DNA of 64,000 nucleotides from Hyphomicrobiales bacterium. GTDB taxonomy: Bacteria > Pseudomonadota > Alphaproteobacteria > Rhizobiales > Rhizobiaceae. The stretch spans positions 62,001-126,000 of the forward strand of contig UBXG01000005.1 in the NCBI GenBank assembly GCA_900469475.1. Reading direction: 5' to 3'. The translations under genes were made by a program, and so were the position numbers. Below are positions 8,539 to 17,230 of the stretch, in pieces. How positions within the stretch are numbered: position 1 is the stretch's first letter; the number at the start of each line of letters is the position of its first letter. The notes beneath the pieces were generated by a model. The model did no database searches and was not told where the DNA came from. It saw only the letters and a list, made by a program, of their open reading frames with translations.

Positions 8539-9234
8539 TTAGTCGTCGGCCTGTGTCTTGTCTTCGTTTTTCGTTTCGCCGCGGATAATGTCAGCGGCGG
8601 CGCGCTCGAGGATTGCCGCGATGCGGGCGCCTTCGGCCTTGCTCCAGGGGAACTTTGAGCGAAGCGCGGAACGCAGCAGGTGGCGAGCGCGATGAACGTC
8701 GCCGCTGCCATGGCGATCGAACGGATTGTCGCGACCGTCCTCATCCCCCCCGTCGAAGACCTCGCGAACGCGGGCCATTTTCTCGCCGATGGCGGTGAGC
8801 TTGGCGAGGGTCACCTCGACCAGATCACGATTGTCGTCGACACGCTTCTGGCCGCTTTCGGTGATACGGTAAAGCTTCTTCGTGCCGCTGACCTCGACTT
8901 CGGCCTGGCCGGTCTCCTCGAGATAGGTCAGCGCCGGGTAGATAACGCCGGGGCTCGGAACATAGAAGCCGCCGGAACGCTCCTCGAAGATCTTGATCAG
9001 TTCATAACCGTGGCGGGGCTGCTCGGAGAGCAAAGCAAGGATGATGAGCTGCAGGTCGGCCGCATCGAACTTGCGGCCGGTGCGAAACCCGCCGCCGAAC
9101 ATGCCGCCCTTGAAGCCTCTCATGAAGTCTCTCCTATGCTCGCCGCGTGATTCACGGCCCCGGCCATGTCGTAGGATATATGCCTCGACGATGTCAAAGC
9201 CATCTCCGAACATGCGATCTCTGAAACCTCTCAT
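8539..9234 (-). CDS. PadR family transcriptional regulator with duplicated N-terminus
   Basis: Winged-helix regulator. The PadR domain runs from FDAADLQLIILALL through RHGYELIKIFEERSGGFYVPSPGVIYPALTYLEE to KLYRITESGQK, with an acidic and helical C-terminal half. Two starts are possible: ATG at 9234 (231 residues) and ATG at 9123 (194 residues), each with its own ribosome site (AAGGAG and AGGAGA). The first residues after each start are alike (MRGFRDRMFGDGF and MRGFKGGMFGGGF), because the promoter-start region is duplicated in frame. The 9123 start gives the more usual length. PadR proteins usually control a neighbouring gene or themselves; autoregulation through the TCGTAAGATA repeats upstream is likely. 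Confidence 0.88.
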   Translation of the reverse strand: MRGFRDRMFGDGFDIVEAYILRHGRGRESRGEHRRDFMRGFKGGMFGGGFRTGRKFDAADLQLIILALLSEQPRHGYELIKIFEERSGGFYVPSPGVIYPALTYLEETGQAEVEVSGTKKLYRITESGQKRVDDNRDLVEVTLAKLTAIGEKMARVREVFDGGDEDGRDNPFDRHGSGDVHRARHLLRSALRSKFPWSKAEGARIAAILERAAADIIRGETKNEDKTQADD

Positions 9235-9294
9235 ATCGTTTCTCCTTGTGAAGTGTGAGATTTTATATCGTTAGTCATGTCGTAAGATATATAT
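9095..9294. repeat. 111-bp in-frame tandem duplication of the padR operator and start
   Basis: The segment at about 9095-9183 recurs at 9206-9294 with a constant offset of 111 bp and no gaps. Best conserved are CCGAACATG, the CCTCTCAT around each start codon, TCTCCT, and CATGTCGTA(A/G)GATATAT. The middle part has diverged. In the distal copy the TCGTAAGATA element is itself repeated at 9280-9289 and 9294-9303, a 14-bp period; the proximal copy has TCGTAGGATA at 9169-9178. These are candidate PadR operator elements. Because 111 is divisible by three, the frame stays open through both copies. Confidence 0.8.
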
Positions 9295-9546
9295 CGTAAG
9301 ATAGCATTCTGCAAGAGGCGGTTTGCGGATGAGATGGGCTGGAGGAGAAAGTGTGACCGTATGGGGGAAGGAGTTCATCCCATGGGTGAAATTTCGTTGC
9401 TGAACAACTGCATCACGATCATGGGATAAGCGATTACATCTACGTAAGAATAGGCTTCTGGCGGTTGCCGCTCCCGGCGAACTGTCCTAGGCTCGCGCAA
9501 ATTCACGCCATTGCGGTCGTTCGAACCAACAGGAAGCCTAACCGTC

Positions 9547-10812
9547 GTGTTTCATTCTTTCTTCCCTCAGCCGAAACTCTTCTTCACTTCGATGGTGGTC
9601 TGGACGCTACTCTGCATCGCGGCCTGGTATTCCGTCGTCTCCGACCTGGGAACGCATCTGGGTTTCATCATGCCGCCGGAAGGGCAGCAGCCTTACGACC
9701 TGAGCTATTTCCTGTTGTGGGGGAACCTCTGGTTCTATGCTTTTTTCTTTCTCTGCATCGTTCTTTTCTGCGGGACGTGGCACCTTCGCGCCCGGGAAAA
9801 TCCGTGGAAGCTCTGGTCGATATGGGGCTCTGCCTTTATCATTTTCGTCACCTTCTTCGGCGTGCAGATCTCGGTGGTAATCAACAATTGGCGCCGGCCG
9901 TTTGGGGATACGCTGCAGAACGCCTTGGCGAAGCAGGCGAATGTAACGGTCGGGGATTTCTATGGCCTGATGCTGACTTTCGTGCAGATCGTCTTTCTCA
10001 GCATGTTTGTCTCGATCCTGACGGACTTCTTCACCAGCCACTATATTTTCCGGTGGCGGACGGCGATGAACAATTTCTACATGTCGAAATGGGAGAAGCT
10101 GCGCCATATCGAAGGGGCGTCCCAGCGTGTTCAGGAAGACACCATGCGCTTTTCCACCGTGCTGGAGGGCCTGGGCATCAGCCTGATCAATTCGGTCATG
10201 ACGCTGATCGTATTCCTGCCGATCCTGTTAGCGCTTTCGACCTATGTCACGGAACTCCCTATCATCGGCAAGATTCCGCATTCGCTCTTCTGGCTGGCGC
10301 TGTTCTGGTCTGTTTTTGGCACGGTGTTGCTGGCAGTCGCCGGTATCAAGCTGCCCGGCCTAAACTTCAAGAACCAGCGTGTCGAAGCAGCTTACCGCAA
10401 AGAACTTGTTTACGGCGAGGATCATGAGGATCGTGCGCAGCCGGCAACCGTCAACGAGCTTTTCGCGAATGTGAGACGGAACTACTACCGCATCTACTTC
10501 CACTATCTTTATTTCAACGTTGCCCGCTATTTCTACCTTCAGGCCGACGTCCTGTTCGTTACCTTCATGCTGGTTCCGACCATCGTGGCTGGCGTGATCA
10601 CCTATGGTATATTTCAGCAGATATCGACAGCCTTCGGCCAAGTCAGCAACTCGTTCCAGTACCTCGTCAATTCCTGGACGACGATCATCGAACTCCTGTC
10701 GATCCATAAGCGTCTCAAGACCTTTGAGGCAGCGATCGATGACGAGCCGCTTCCGTCGATCGATCAGCGCTACCTGGAGCGCGAAGCAGGTGTCGTTCAC
10801 GCGGATGGTTGA
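9547..10812 (+). CDS. bacA: BacA/SbmA peptide transporter
   Basis: Inner-membrane peptide importer of the SbmA/BacA family, needed in rhizobia for survival of legume NCR peptides and for very-long-chain fatty acid modification of lipid A. The product has an ABC-transporter-like membrane domain without an ATPase. GTG at 9547 preceded by AGGAAG gives 421 residues, close to the 420 of the S. meliloti protein; an earlier TTG at 9511 is less likely. Landmarks: FHSFFPQPKLFF at the N-terminus, NNWRRPFGDTLQNAL, FTSHYIFRWRTAMN, RIEG-like RHIEGASQRVQEDTMRF, and ARYFYLQADVLFVTFMLVPTIVAG near the end. Several hydrophobic helices are evident. The gene is monocistronic. Confidence 0.93.
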   Translation: MFHSFFPQPKLFFTSMVVWTLLCIAAWYSVVSDLGTHLGFIMPPEGQQPYDLSYFLLWGNLWFYAFFFLCIVLFCGTWHLRARENPWKLWSIWGSAFIIFVTFFGVQISVVINNWRRPFGDTLQNALAKQANVTVGDFYGLMLTFVQIVFLSMFVSILTDFFTSHYIFRWRTAMNNFYMSKWEKLRHIEGASQRVQEDTMRFSTVLEGLGISLINSVMTLIVFLPILLALSTYVTELPIIGKIPHSLFWLALFWSVFGTVLLAVAGIKLPGLNFKNQRVEAAYRKELVYGEDHEDRAQPATVNELFANVRRNYYRIYFHYLYFNVARYFYLQADVLFVTFMLVPTIVAGVITYGIFQQISTAFGQVSNSFQYLVNSWTTIIELLSIHKRLKTFEAAIDDEPLPSIDQRYLEREAGVVHADG

Positions 10813-10855
10813 CGACAAAAAGTTGTGACCTTTTCATTGGTCAAAATATCCGGGC

Positions 10856-10989
10856 CATCCTCGCCCTTCGACAAGCTCAGGGTGAGGATGGGGCAGGTTG
10901 CCGCGTGAAGCCAGTTTAATAGCAGTCTTGCGCAGAGGGAGCTCTCATGGTGAGGAGACCCGAAGGACCGTCTCGAACCACGAGGGCGA
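10856..10989. repeat. Two intergenic palindromic repeat elements
   Basis: CATCCTCGCCCT at 10856-10867 is the near inverse of AGGGTGAGGATG at 10879-10890, enclosing TCGACAAGCTC. A second element at about 10943-10989 contains CATGGTGAGGAGACCCGAAG and later CCGTCTCGAACCACGAGG, again able to fold. Both wordings (CCCTTCGACAAGCTCAGGG and GTCTCGAACCACGAGG) are common dispersed intergenic repeats in rhizobia and other alphaproteobacteria. They lie between convergent bacA and the polysaccharide deacetylase gene and could act as transcript ends. Confidence 0.7.
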
Positions 10990-11049
10990 GTGGCGTATGG
11001 TGATACCTTCCTTCCAATCTCGAAAATCGAGCACGCTCCACCCGGCCGC

Positions 11050-12030
11050 TCACCCTTGCTGCGGCTTACCGCGCGCCGCAATCAATGGAATTGCCTCGGA
11101 ATAGCTGACGCAGGCGACATCCTGTTTGTGGCAGACATCGCTAACGAAACGGTCGAGGGCGCGCCAGTAGGCGCCGTCATTCATTTCGACGAAATGGAAG
11201 CCTAGCTGTAGCGGGATGCGCTCGCCATCGTACTGTTTGTTGAAAGCCGCCTCGAAGGCATCGAAGGTGCGGTCCTCATAGGTCTTGGCATTGGCCTTGT
11301 CTTCGACGCCCTTGGAATGGCGGACATAGAGATTGTAGTCCATGCCGATGACCGGGCGCTGCTGGGGGCCTTCTGGGATCAATGGTAGCCCGAAGCGATA
11401 GATACCGTCGATCACCTGCGGCAGGGCAGGGCCTTTGGTGACCAAGCTTGCATCATACTGAAAGCCCATCTCCTTTTCCGCCGGCATGAGACCGTCGCTG
11501 GTGGAAAGATAGGGTGCGCGAAATCCCTTGACGTCATTCGTGGCGAAGTCTTCCCAGCCCTGGGGCTCCTTGTCGGCGAGGCCGACATTCTTCCAGGCGT
11601 CGCGAAGCGCAATGCGGGCATTCATGAACTCCTGTTTCCAGTCGGAGGCACTCCAGCCCTTGCCGTCAAAATGGCCGCAGGCGTGACTTGAGATGTCGTG
11701 ACCTTCCTGGTGTGCACCCCAGATGTTGGCGATGCGCGTGCGCACATCGTCCTCGCTCTTGGCAAAGCCGACATTCGATTTACCCGGGCGCTGCTTCGGC
11801 CCCTGATAGGTCTTGGCCTCCGCCTTGTTCATCAGGAAGGTGCAGGAGAGGAAATAGGTGAAATGCGCGCCGTTTCGCGAAGCGATCTCGCGACTCCTGG
11901 TCCAGAGCGCATTGTCATGAGCGCCATCGAAGGAGATCATGACGAGTTGCTTGGGCTTGCCATCGGCCAGGGCGGCTGCGGGCAACCCTAAGGAAATGGC
12001 GAGGGAGAGACAGGTAGCTAAGCGAAACAT
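11050..12030 (-). CDS. Polysaccharide deacetylase family protein, exported
   Basis: Exported 326-residue protein with a clear signal peptide (MFRLATCLSLAISLGLPAAALADG). The carbohydrate esterase 4-like start VMISFDGAHDNALW supplies the catalytic aspartate of the FDG motif, and SSHACGHFDGKGWSASDW near residue 135 resembles the metal-binding HxxxH segment. FRAPYLSTSDGLM fits the next conserved motif. It would remove acetyl groups from a periplasmic or surface polysaccharide; substrate unknown. ATG at 12030 was preferred over an upstream GTG at 12036. No neighbour suggests a pathway. Confidence 0.82.
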   Translation of the reverse strand: MFRLATCLSLAISLGLPAAALADGKPKQLVMISFDGAHDNALWTRSREIASRNGAHFTYFLSCTFLMNKAEAKTYQGPKQRPGKSNVGFAKSEDDVRTRIANIWGAHQEGHDISSHACGHFDGKGWSASDWKQEFMNARIALRDAWKNVGLADKEPQGWEDFATNDVKGFRAPYLSTSDGLMPAEKEMGFQYDASLVTKGPALPQVIDGIYRFGLPLIPEGPQQRPVIGMDYNLYVRHSKGVEDKANAKTYEDRTFDAFEAAFNKQYDGERIPLQLGFHFVEMNDGAYWRALDRFVSDVCHKQDVACVSYSEAIPLIAARGKPQQG

Positions 12031-12209
12031 GGGCACCGAACACTGATTGGATCGAGCACGGCTTACGAGGGATCATCCGGCGATATCGGGTGGCGTGCTC
12101 CGGGTCGCTTCCTTCCTTTCGCGCAAATGCGGCGAAGCTGCGGTGACGCTGGCATTTTTTTACGGCAGCCGATAAGGATGTGACTACAAGACCATAAAGG
12201 ATTTCATCC

Positions 12210-12791
12210 ATGGCATTGCTCATTCTCGGCATTGTTCTTTTTCTCGGCCTCCATCTGATCCGCGTCGTGACACCCGGCTTGCGAACGTCATTGATTGCCA
12301 GCCTTGGCGAAGGCGGCTGGAAGGGTGCCTATTCGATCGCGAGCGTCATAGCTCTGGTCGTCCTGATTTACGGCTTCGGTCAGGCGCGTGACATGACGCC
12401 GGTCTGGTCGCCGCCGTTCTGGATGAGCCACATCACCATCCTGCTGATGCTGTTCGCTCTCATCTGTCTTGTCGCCTCGCTGCTGCCGGCGGGGCATATC
12501 GCGGTCAGGACCAAGCATCCGATGGTGCTTTCGGTAAAGATCTGGGCGCTGGCGCATCTTCTCTCCAATGGCGACGGTGCTGCCATATTGCTCTTTGCCG
12601 CCTTCCTCGCCTGGGGCGTGATCCTGCGCATTTCGTTCAAACGGCGAGAGCGGGCCGGCGAAATCACCGTGCGCCCCTTCGTCTCGGCGAAATACGATCT
12701 CTATGCTGTTGTCATCGGTGTGGTCGCCTGGGCCTTGATCATTTGGAAGCTTCATGCGTGGATTATCGGGGTTTCGCCGCTCGTTATATGA
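12210..12791 (+). CDS. NnrU family membrane protein
   Basis: 193-residue inner-membrane protein with about five or six hydrophobic segments: MALLILGIVLFLGLHLIRV, YSIASVIALVVLIYGFG, HITILLMLFALICLVASLLP, AAILLFAAFLAWGVIL and the last at YAVVIGVVAWALIIW. The HLIRVV and HPMVLSVKIWALAHLLSNGD segments are typical of NnrU, a protein linked to nitrite/nitric oxide reduction and related to the haem-handling isoprenylcysteine-methyltransferase-like fold. No denitrification gene is nearby, so a direct denitrification role is not supported by context. Single gene on the plus strand. Confidence 0.87.
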   Translation: MALLILGIVLFLGLHLIRVVTPGLRTSLIASLGEGGWKGAYSIASVIALVVLIYGFGQARDMTPVWSPPFWMSHITILLMLFALICLVASLLPAGHIAVRTKHPMVLSVKIWALAHLLSNGDGAAILLFAAFLAWGVILRISFKRRERAGEITVRPFVSAKYDLYAVVIGVVAWALIIWKLHAWIIGVSPLVI

Positions 12792-12888
12792 CGATTTCCA
12801 CCATTCCCCCTTACATAAGTCGCAAAATGGAGTAGAAGGCCCCACTAAACCTAAGCTTTGAACTATTTGGCCTGGGCCGGAGACAAGA

Positions 12889-13572
12889 ATGGCATTCAAT
12901 GACGATAGCTTCATCCGTGAGGTGAACGAGGAACTGCGCTCGGACCAGTTGCGGTTCATATGGCGCCGTTTCGGCAAGCTCATCATCGGTGCTGCGGTGC
13001 TCGTCGTTCTTGGTACCGCAGCCTACAGCGGCTATCGCTATTGGGCCGGCAATCAGGCTGGCAGCGGCGGTGATCAGTTCATTGCCGCGCTGACGCTGGC
13101 CGATCAGAACAAGACGGATGAGGCGCTCGCCGCATTCGCCGCCATCGAGAAAAACGGCCCTGGTTCCTATCCGGTGCTGGCGCGGCTGCGCGCCGCGACG
13201 CTGCAAGTGCAGAAGGGTGACAAGGCCGCGGCCATCGCCACCTTCTCGGCGATCGGCAAGCAGACGGACCTTCCGGTCGTTATCCGCGATGCGGCGCGCC
13301 TGCGGGCTGCCTATCTGCTCGTCGATACCGGCACCTATGACCAGGTCGCCGCCGAAGCGCAGGAGCTTGCCGTCCCGGCTGATGCCTTCCGGCATTCGGC
13401 GCGCGATGTTCTCGGCCTTGCTGCCTATAAGGCCGGCGATTTCGCCAAGGCCCGGCAGTGGTTCCAGGCAATCGTCGACGATCCGCAGAGCCCGCGCAAC
13501 GTTGCCAACCGTGCCCAGATGCTGCTCGATCTCATCACTGCATCCGGCAAGGCTCCGGTCGCAAAAGGCTGA
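12889..13572 (+). CDS. Tetratricopeptide-repeat membrane-anchored protein (YfgM-like)
   Basis: 227-residue protein of the YfgM-like family: a short cytoplasmic N-terminus ([19 protein letters not shown]), one transmembrane helix at about residues 27-47 and a periplasmic domain of tetratricopeptide-type helices, including [24 protein letters not shown] and [21 protein letters not shown]. YfgM acts with the SecYEG/PpiD translocon and periplasmic chaperones in enterics, and lies next to bamB-der there. Here der follows directly, 11 bp after the stop, the same gene order and probably an operon. The family assignment rests on layout and neighbours as much as on motifs. Confidence 0.85.
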   Translation: MAFNDDSFIREVNEELRSDQLRFIWRRFGKLIIGAAVLVVLGTAAYSGYRYWAGNQAGSGGDQFIAALTLADQNKTDEALAAFAAIEKNGPGSYPVLARLRAATLQVQKGDKAAAIATFSAIGKQTDLPVVIRDAARLRAAYLLVDTGTYDQVAAEAQELAVPADAFRHSARDVLGLAAYKAGDFAKARQWFQAIVDDPQSPRNVANRAQMLLDLITASGKAPVAKG

Positions 13573-13583
13573 AGGATCGCCCA

Positions 13584-15014
13584 ATGAGTTTTACGGTCGC
13601 GATCGTCGGTCGCCCGAATGTCGGTAAGTCCACGCTGTTCAACCGTCTGGTTGGCAAGAAACTGGCGCTCGTCGACGATACGCCGGGTGTCACGCGTGAC
13701 CGCCGCCCGGGTGAAGCCAAGCTGATCGATCTCCGCTTTCGCATCGTCGATACCGCCGGTCTCGAAGAAGCTGGCGAGGAGACGCTGGAGGGCCGCATGC
13801 GCGCCCAGACGGAAGCGGCGATCGATGAAGCCGATCTCACGCTCTTCGTTGTCGATGCCAAGATGGGCCTGACGCATGTCGACAAGACCTTGGCCGAAAT
13901 GCTGCGCAAGCGCGGCCGGCCTGTCGTGCTCGTCGCCAATAAATCTGAAGCGCGCGGCTCGGACAGCGGCTTCTACGATGCCTATACGTTGGGCCTTGGG
14001 GAGCCTTGCCCGATCTCGGCCGAACACGGCCAGGGCATGATGGATCTGCGCGACGCCATCGTCGAGGCCATCGGCCCCGAACGCGCCTTCCCGGAGGACG
14101 AAGACGAGGCGGAGACGAATGTCAGTATTCCGCGCTCGGAAGTCGGCGAAGATGGCGAGGAGATCGACGAAGAACCGGCCTATGACGACACGCGCCCGCT
14201 GCGCGTTGCGATCGTCGGCCGCCCGAATGCCGGCAAGTCGACGCTCATCAACCGCTTTCTCGGCGAAGACCGGCTGCTGACCGGCCCGGAAGCCGGGATT
14301 ACCCGCGATTCCATCTCCGTCGACTGGAGTTGGCGCGGTCGTACCGTCAAGATGTTCGATACCGCCGGTATGCGCCGCAAGGCGAAGGTCATCGAGAAGC
14401 TGGAGAAGCTTTCCGTCGCCGACACGCTGCGCGCGATCCGCTTCGCTGAAACCGTCGTCATCGTCTTCGACGCGACCATTCCCTTCGAGAAGCAGGATCT
14501 GCAGATCGTCGATCTCGTGATCCGCGAGGGGCGCGCCGCCGTGCTCGCCTTCAACAAGTGGGACATGATCGAGGATCGTCAGGCCGTGCTTGCCGATCTG
14601 CGCGAAAAGACCGACCGGCTGTTGCCGCAGGCACGCGGCATTCGCGCCATTCCGATTGCCGGCCAGACGGGCGAGGGGCTTGACCGCCTCATGCAGGCAA
14701 TCGTCGATACCGACAAAGTCTGGAACAAGCGCGTCTCGACCGCGCGCCTCAACCGCTGGCTCGAGACGCAGCAGGTTCAGCATCCGCCACCGGCCGTTTC
14801 CGGTCGCCGCATCAAGCTGAAATACATGACGCAGGTGAAGGCGCGGCCTCCGGCCTTCATGATCTCGTGTACTCGCTCGGATGCTCTGCCTGAGTCCTAT
14901 GTGCGTTATCTGATCAACGGTCTGCGCGCAGATTTCGCAATGCCCGGCGTACCGATCCGCATCCATTTCCGCACGTCGGAAAATCCTTACGAAAACAAGA
15001 AGAAGCGAACCTGA
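13584..15014 (+). CDS. der: Ribosome-associated GTPase Der (EngA)
   Basis: Essential double-GTPase that helps assemble the 50S subunit. Two consecutive G domains are plain: the first with GRPNVGKST at residues 8-16 and DTAGLEE, the second with GRPNAGKST near residue 212, [19 protein letters not shown] and NKWD. An acidic linker ([10 protein letters not shown]) joins them and the KH-like domain closes the protein at [14 protein letters not shown]. The frame is open from 13458, but ATG at 13584 with AAGGA upstream starts the conserved protein of 476 residues. It follows the TPR gene closely and probably shares its transcript. Confidence 0.97.
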   Translation: MSFTVAIVGRPNVGKSTLFNRLVGKKLALVDDTPGVTRDRRPGEAKLIDLRFRIVDTAGLEEAGEETLEGRMRAQTEAAIDEADLTLFVVDAKMGLTHVDKTLAEMLRKRGRPVVLVANKSEARGSDSGFYDAYTLGLGEPCPISAEHGQGMMDLRDAIVEAIGPERAFPEDEDEAETNVSIPRSEVGEDGEEIDEEPAYDDTRPLRVAIVGRPNAGKSTLINRFLGEDRLLTGPEAGITRDSISVDWSWRGRTVKMFDTAGMRRKAKVIEKLEKLSVADTLRAIRFAETVVIVFDATIPFEKQDLQIVDLVIREGRAAVLAFNKWDMIEDRQAVLADLREKTDRLLPQARGIRAIPIAGQTGEGLDRLMQAIVDTDKVWNKRVSTARLNRWLETQQVQHPPPAVSGRRIKLKYMTQVKARPPAFMISCTRSDALPESYVRYLINGLRADFAMPGVPIRIHFRTSENPYENKKKRT

Positions 15015-15055
15015 CGCACCTTGCCCGACCGGATGGTCGGGGAGGGGGCATCCGA

Positions 15056-15496
15056 TCAGGCTGCGTTCCTGCTGAGCGCCTGGCGCAAAGCGGTGATTTC
15101 ACTCTTCAAGCGTGTCAGTTCGTCGGGCGTTTGCTCCGTGGCATCGAGAATGCAAGGGGGAACAGTTGCCGCCTTCTTCTTCAGCGCCTTGCCTTCGCCG
15201 GTCAGCTGAATCAACACCTGGCGCTCGTCTTCCTTGCTGCGGATGCGCTTGATAAAGCCAGCTGCCTCCAGACGCTTCAACAGCGGTGTCAGCGTGCTTG
15301 ATTCCAGGAACAGCTTTTCACCGATACCGCCGACGGTCTGTCCGTCTTCTTCCCATAGCGTCACCATGACGAGATATTGCGGATAGGTGAGATTGAGCGC
15401 GTCCAGCATGGGTTTATAGAGCCGGTTCATCGCATGGTTCGCCGAATAGAGCGCGAAGCAGATGAAGTTATCCAGCTTTAACAGGTCGTCGGTCAT
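15056..15496 (-). CDS. MarR-family peroxide-sensing regulator, 2-Cys OhrR type
   Basis: 146-residue winged-helix MarR repressor. [16 protein letters not shown] places a cysteine at residue 13, the position of the peroxidatic cysteine of OhrR; a second cysteine at 115 ([11 protein letters not shown]) would make it a 2-Cys OhrR as in Xanthomonas. The DNA-binding part is [23 protein letters not shown] followed by the wing [17 protein letters not shown] at 15496 with AGGGAG upstream is preferred to one at 15550. OhrR proteins repress ohr, a thiol peroxidase gene usually alongside; there is no ohr here. AATAATTGTAC at about 15540 could be a half operator. Confidence 0.85.
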   Translation of the reverse strand: MTDDLLKLDNFICFALYSANHAMNRLYKPMLDALNLTYPQYLVMVTLWEEDGQTVGGIGEKLFLESSTLTPLLKRLEAAGFIKRIRSKEDERQVLIQLTGEGKALKKKAATVPPCILDATEQTPDELTRLKSEITALRQALSRNAA

Positions 15497-15970
15497 CTCA
15501 AGAACTCCCTGAGAGGTCTTATGTAGGTCGTGCGATAAATAATTGTACACCCAAATTTATGCCCGGGCTATGGATTTCTTCTGCTTTAGGAAGTCAGCTC
15601 AGCGGACAATATCCCCATTGCTCTCGTGACGATCACCGATGTCCTGGAAATTTACTTTTCAAGAATGCGTTCTGCTGTGTGACATGCGAAAAGCAGGAAC
15701 GGCGAGCGACATCGGTAGGACCATAGTCGCTGCCTTTCTCCAGGATCCGGCCGTGCTGAGCCGACGATGAGACTGGCGTAGCGGTCAGGGACATGATCGA
15801 GGACGTATAGCGCCCCGTTTGGACGGAACGCGCCCATCTTTCCCCAAGGCAAAATTTATCCTTGTCAAACATAGGCTTAGATATCAATCTCGCGCCGGAA
15901 CCGAGCTTCCGGCCGGACTTGTTATCTATGAGACGGCCTTTTGTCTCTGTTGCCAAGAAGGAAACCGACT
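15497..15970. other. Intergenic stretch without a recognisable gene
   Basis: About 470 bases between the divergent ohrR-like and FkbM genes. The first 150 bases are AT-rich and should hold the ohrR promoter and operator. Short open frames exist on the minus strand (15652-15852 and 15633-15956), but neither has a ribosome site or recognisable domain. The base composition is lower in GC than the flanking genes. No repeats or strong hairpins were seen. Confidence 0.5.
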
Positions 15971-17167
15971 TTGTTCTACTCCGCGATCGGGCAGGTTGAG
16001 AAGGTACAAGGAAATGAACGCGTGTCCGTCAAGAAGGGACAGGCGGGATGGGTGCTTTACGGCCCCTACGTCACCCTGTCCCCAGGACGTTATGTTGTCG
16101 AATTTCATATCGATGCTGACCCCTCCGCGCCATCGGAAGAGGTCTGTTGTTCTATCGATGTCACTGCGGGTTTTGGCGCCCGTCAATTGATACGAAGGGA
16201 GCTAACGGGCGCGGATATAGTGCGGTCTGGTAAGAGTGTGACCTTGCAGTTCGACGTACCGGAAGAGGATGTTTTCGAGTTCCGGATCGATTCAACTGGG
16301 GTTGGAGCATTCGCCGCTTATGCCCATCGGCCCCTGAAAAGAATCGATCAAGAGAGCGGGCGCATGTCGGATGTCGCATTGCCTGACATTGCCAATCAAT
16401 TCTTCAATACACATGTCTATGATTTCAAGTTGCTCGAGAAAAACGGCTTCACTTTTCACGTCGGTGCGGAAGAGGTCATTGCCGAATTTTCAGGAACTCG
16501 GCTCTATGTCAACAATGCCGAAGATTTCCAGGTTCTAAGCGAAATTTTCATTCACAACGAATATAATTTCATCACCGGGCGCGACAAAATTATCATCGAT
16601 ATCGGCATGAATGCGGGTCTTGCGTCGCTCTTTTTGGCGAGAGACCCTTCGGTGCGGGAAATACATGCATTCGAGCCTTTCGCTCTACCCCATGCGCGAG
16701 CACTGAAGAATTTCGCACTAAATCCGAAGGTGGCGGCCAAGATCAAGCCAAACCAATTTGGGCTTGGCGAGAGAGACGAGCAGATGGAGGTCATGGTCCG
16801 CTCCGATGCAACGATCGGCATCTCCGTAAGGGGAGCAGATTCCGGCAAGCCGGAAACGATCCATATCAAGGAGGCAGCTGGCATCATCGCGCCGCTTGCG
16901 GAGCGTGCGCGGAGAGCGGGCATGGATCTGGTCATCAAAATGGATTGCGAGGGATCCGAGTTCGGGATTTTCGAGACCCTGGCGAGACACGGTCTCTTCG
17001 GATCGATCAATGCCATGGTCATCGAATGGCACAAATGGTGGTCCAAGGACAAGAACCAGATGACGCTTATCGCACCGTTACTGAATGCGGGTTTCATCGT
17101 GCTGGACAAGACCCAGCTATCCAACCCGCATGCTGGCTTATGCTATGCTGTAAGAGCAGCGCGCTGA
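15971..17167 (+). CDS. FkbM family methyltransferase with N-terminal beta-rich domain
   Basis: S-adenosylmethionine-dependent methyltransferase of the FkbM type, which O-methylates sugars or polyketides. The methyltransferase domain covers about the last 230 residues: IIIDIGMNAGLASLFLA is the SAM-binding motif, IHAFEPF motif II, and MDLVIKMDCEGSEFGIF motif III. The first ~120 residues (GWVLYGPYVTLSPGRYVVEFHI) look like a beta-sandwich, as in carbohydrate-binding modules. There is no in-frame ATG at the beginning: a stop at 15929 limits the start to TTG codons at 15941, 15950 or 15971. I chose 15971 because AAGAAGG lies just upstream, but the start is uncertain. Composition is less GC-rich than that of its neighbours, suggesting transfer. 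A surface-glycan role is inferred. Confidence 0.82.
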   Translation: MFYSAIGQVEKVQGNERVSVKKGQAGWVLYGPYVTLSPGRYVVEFHIDADPSAPSEEVCCSIDVTAGFGARQLIRRELTGADIVRSGKSVTLQFDVPEEDVFEFRIDSTGVGAFAAYAHRPLKRIDQESGRMSDVALPDIANQFFNTHVYDFKLLEKNGFTFHVGAEEVIAEFSGTRLYVNNAEDFQVLSEIFIHNEYNFITGRDKIIIDIGMNAGLASLFLARDPSVREIHAFEPFALPHARALKNFALNPKVAAKIKPNQFGLGERDEQMEVMVRSDATIGISVRGADSGKPETIHIKEAAGIIAPLAERARRAGMDLVIKMDCEGSEFGIFETLARHGLFGSINAMVIEWHKWWSKDKNQMTLIAPLLNAGFIVLDKTQLSNPHAGLCYAVRAAR

Positions 17168-17230
17168 TCTGCGAAGACACACGATTTGAGACGCGGTAAG
17201 CGAATTCCGGGTGGATCATCGGCCCGGAGT

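Noticed and set aside
15633-15956. Open frames upstream of the FkbM gene on the minus strand
   Set aside because: Two overlapping frames of equal quality, neither with a start signal or domain; could be remnants but cannot be supported.
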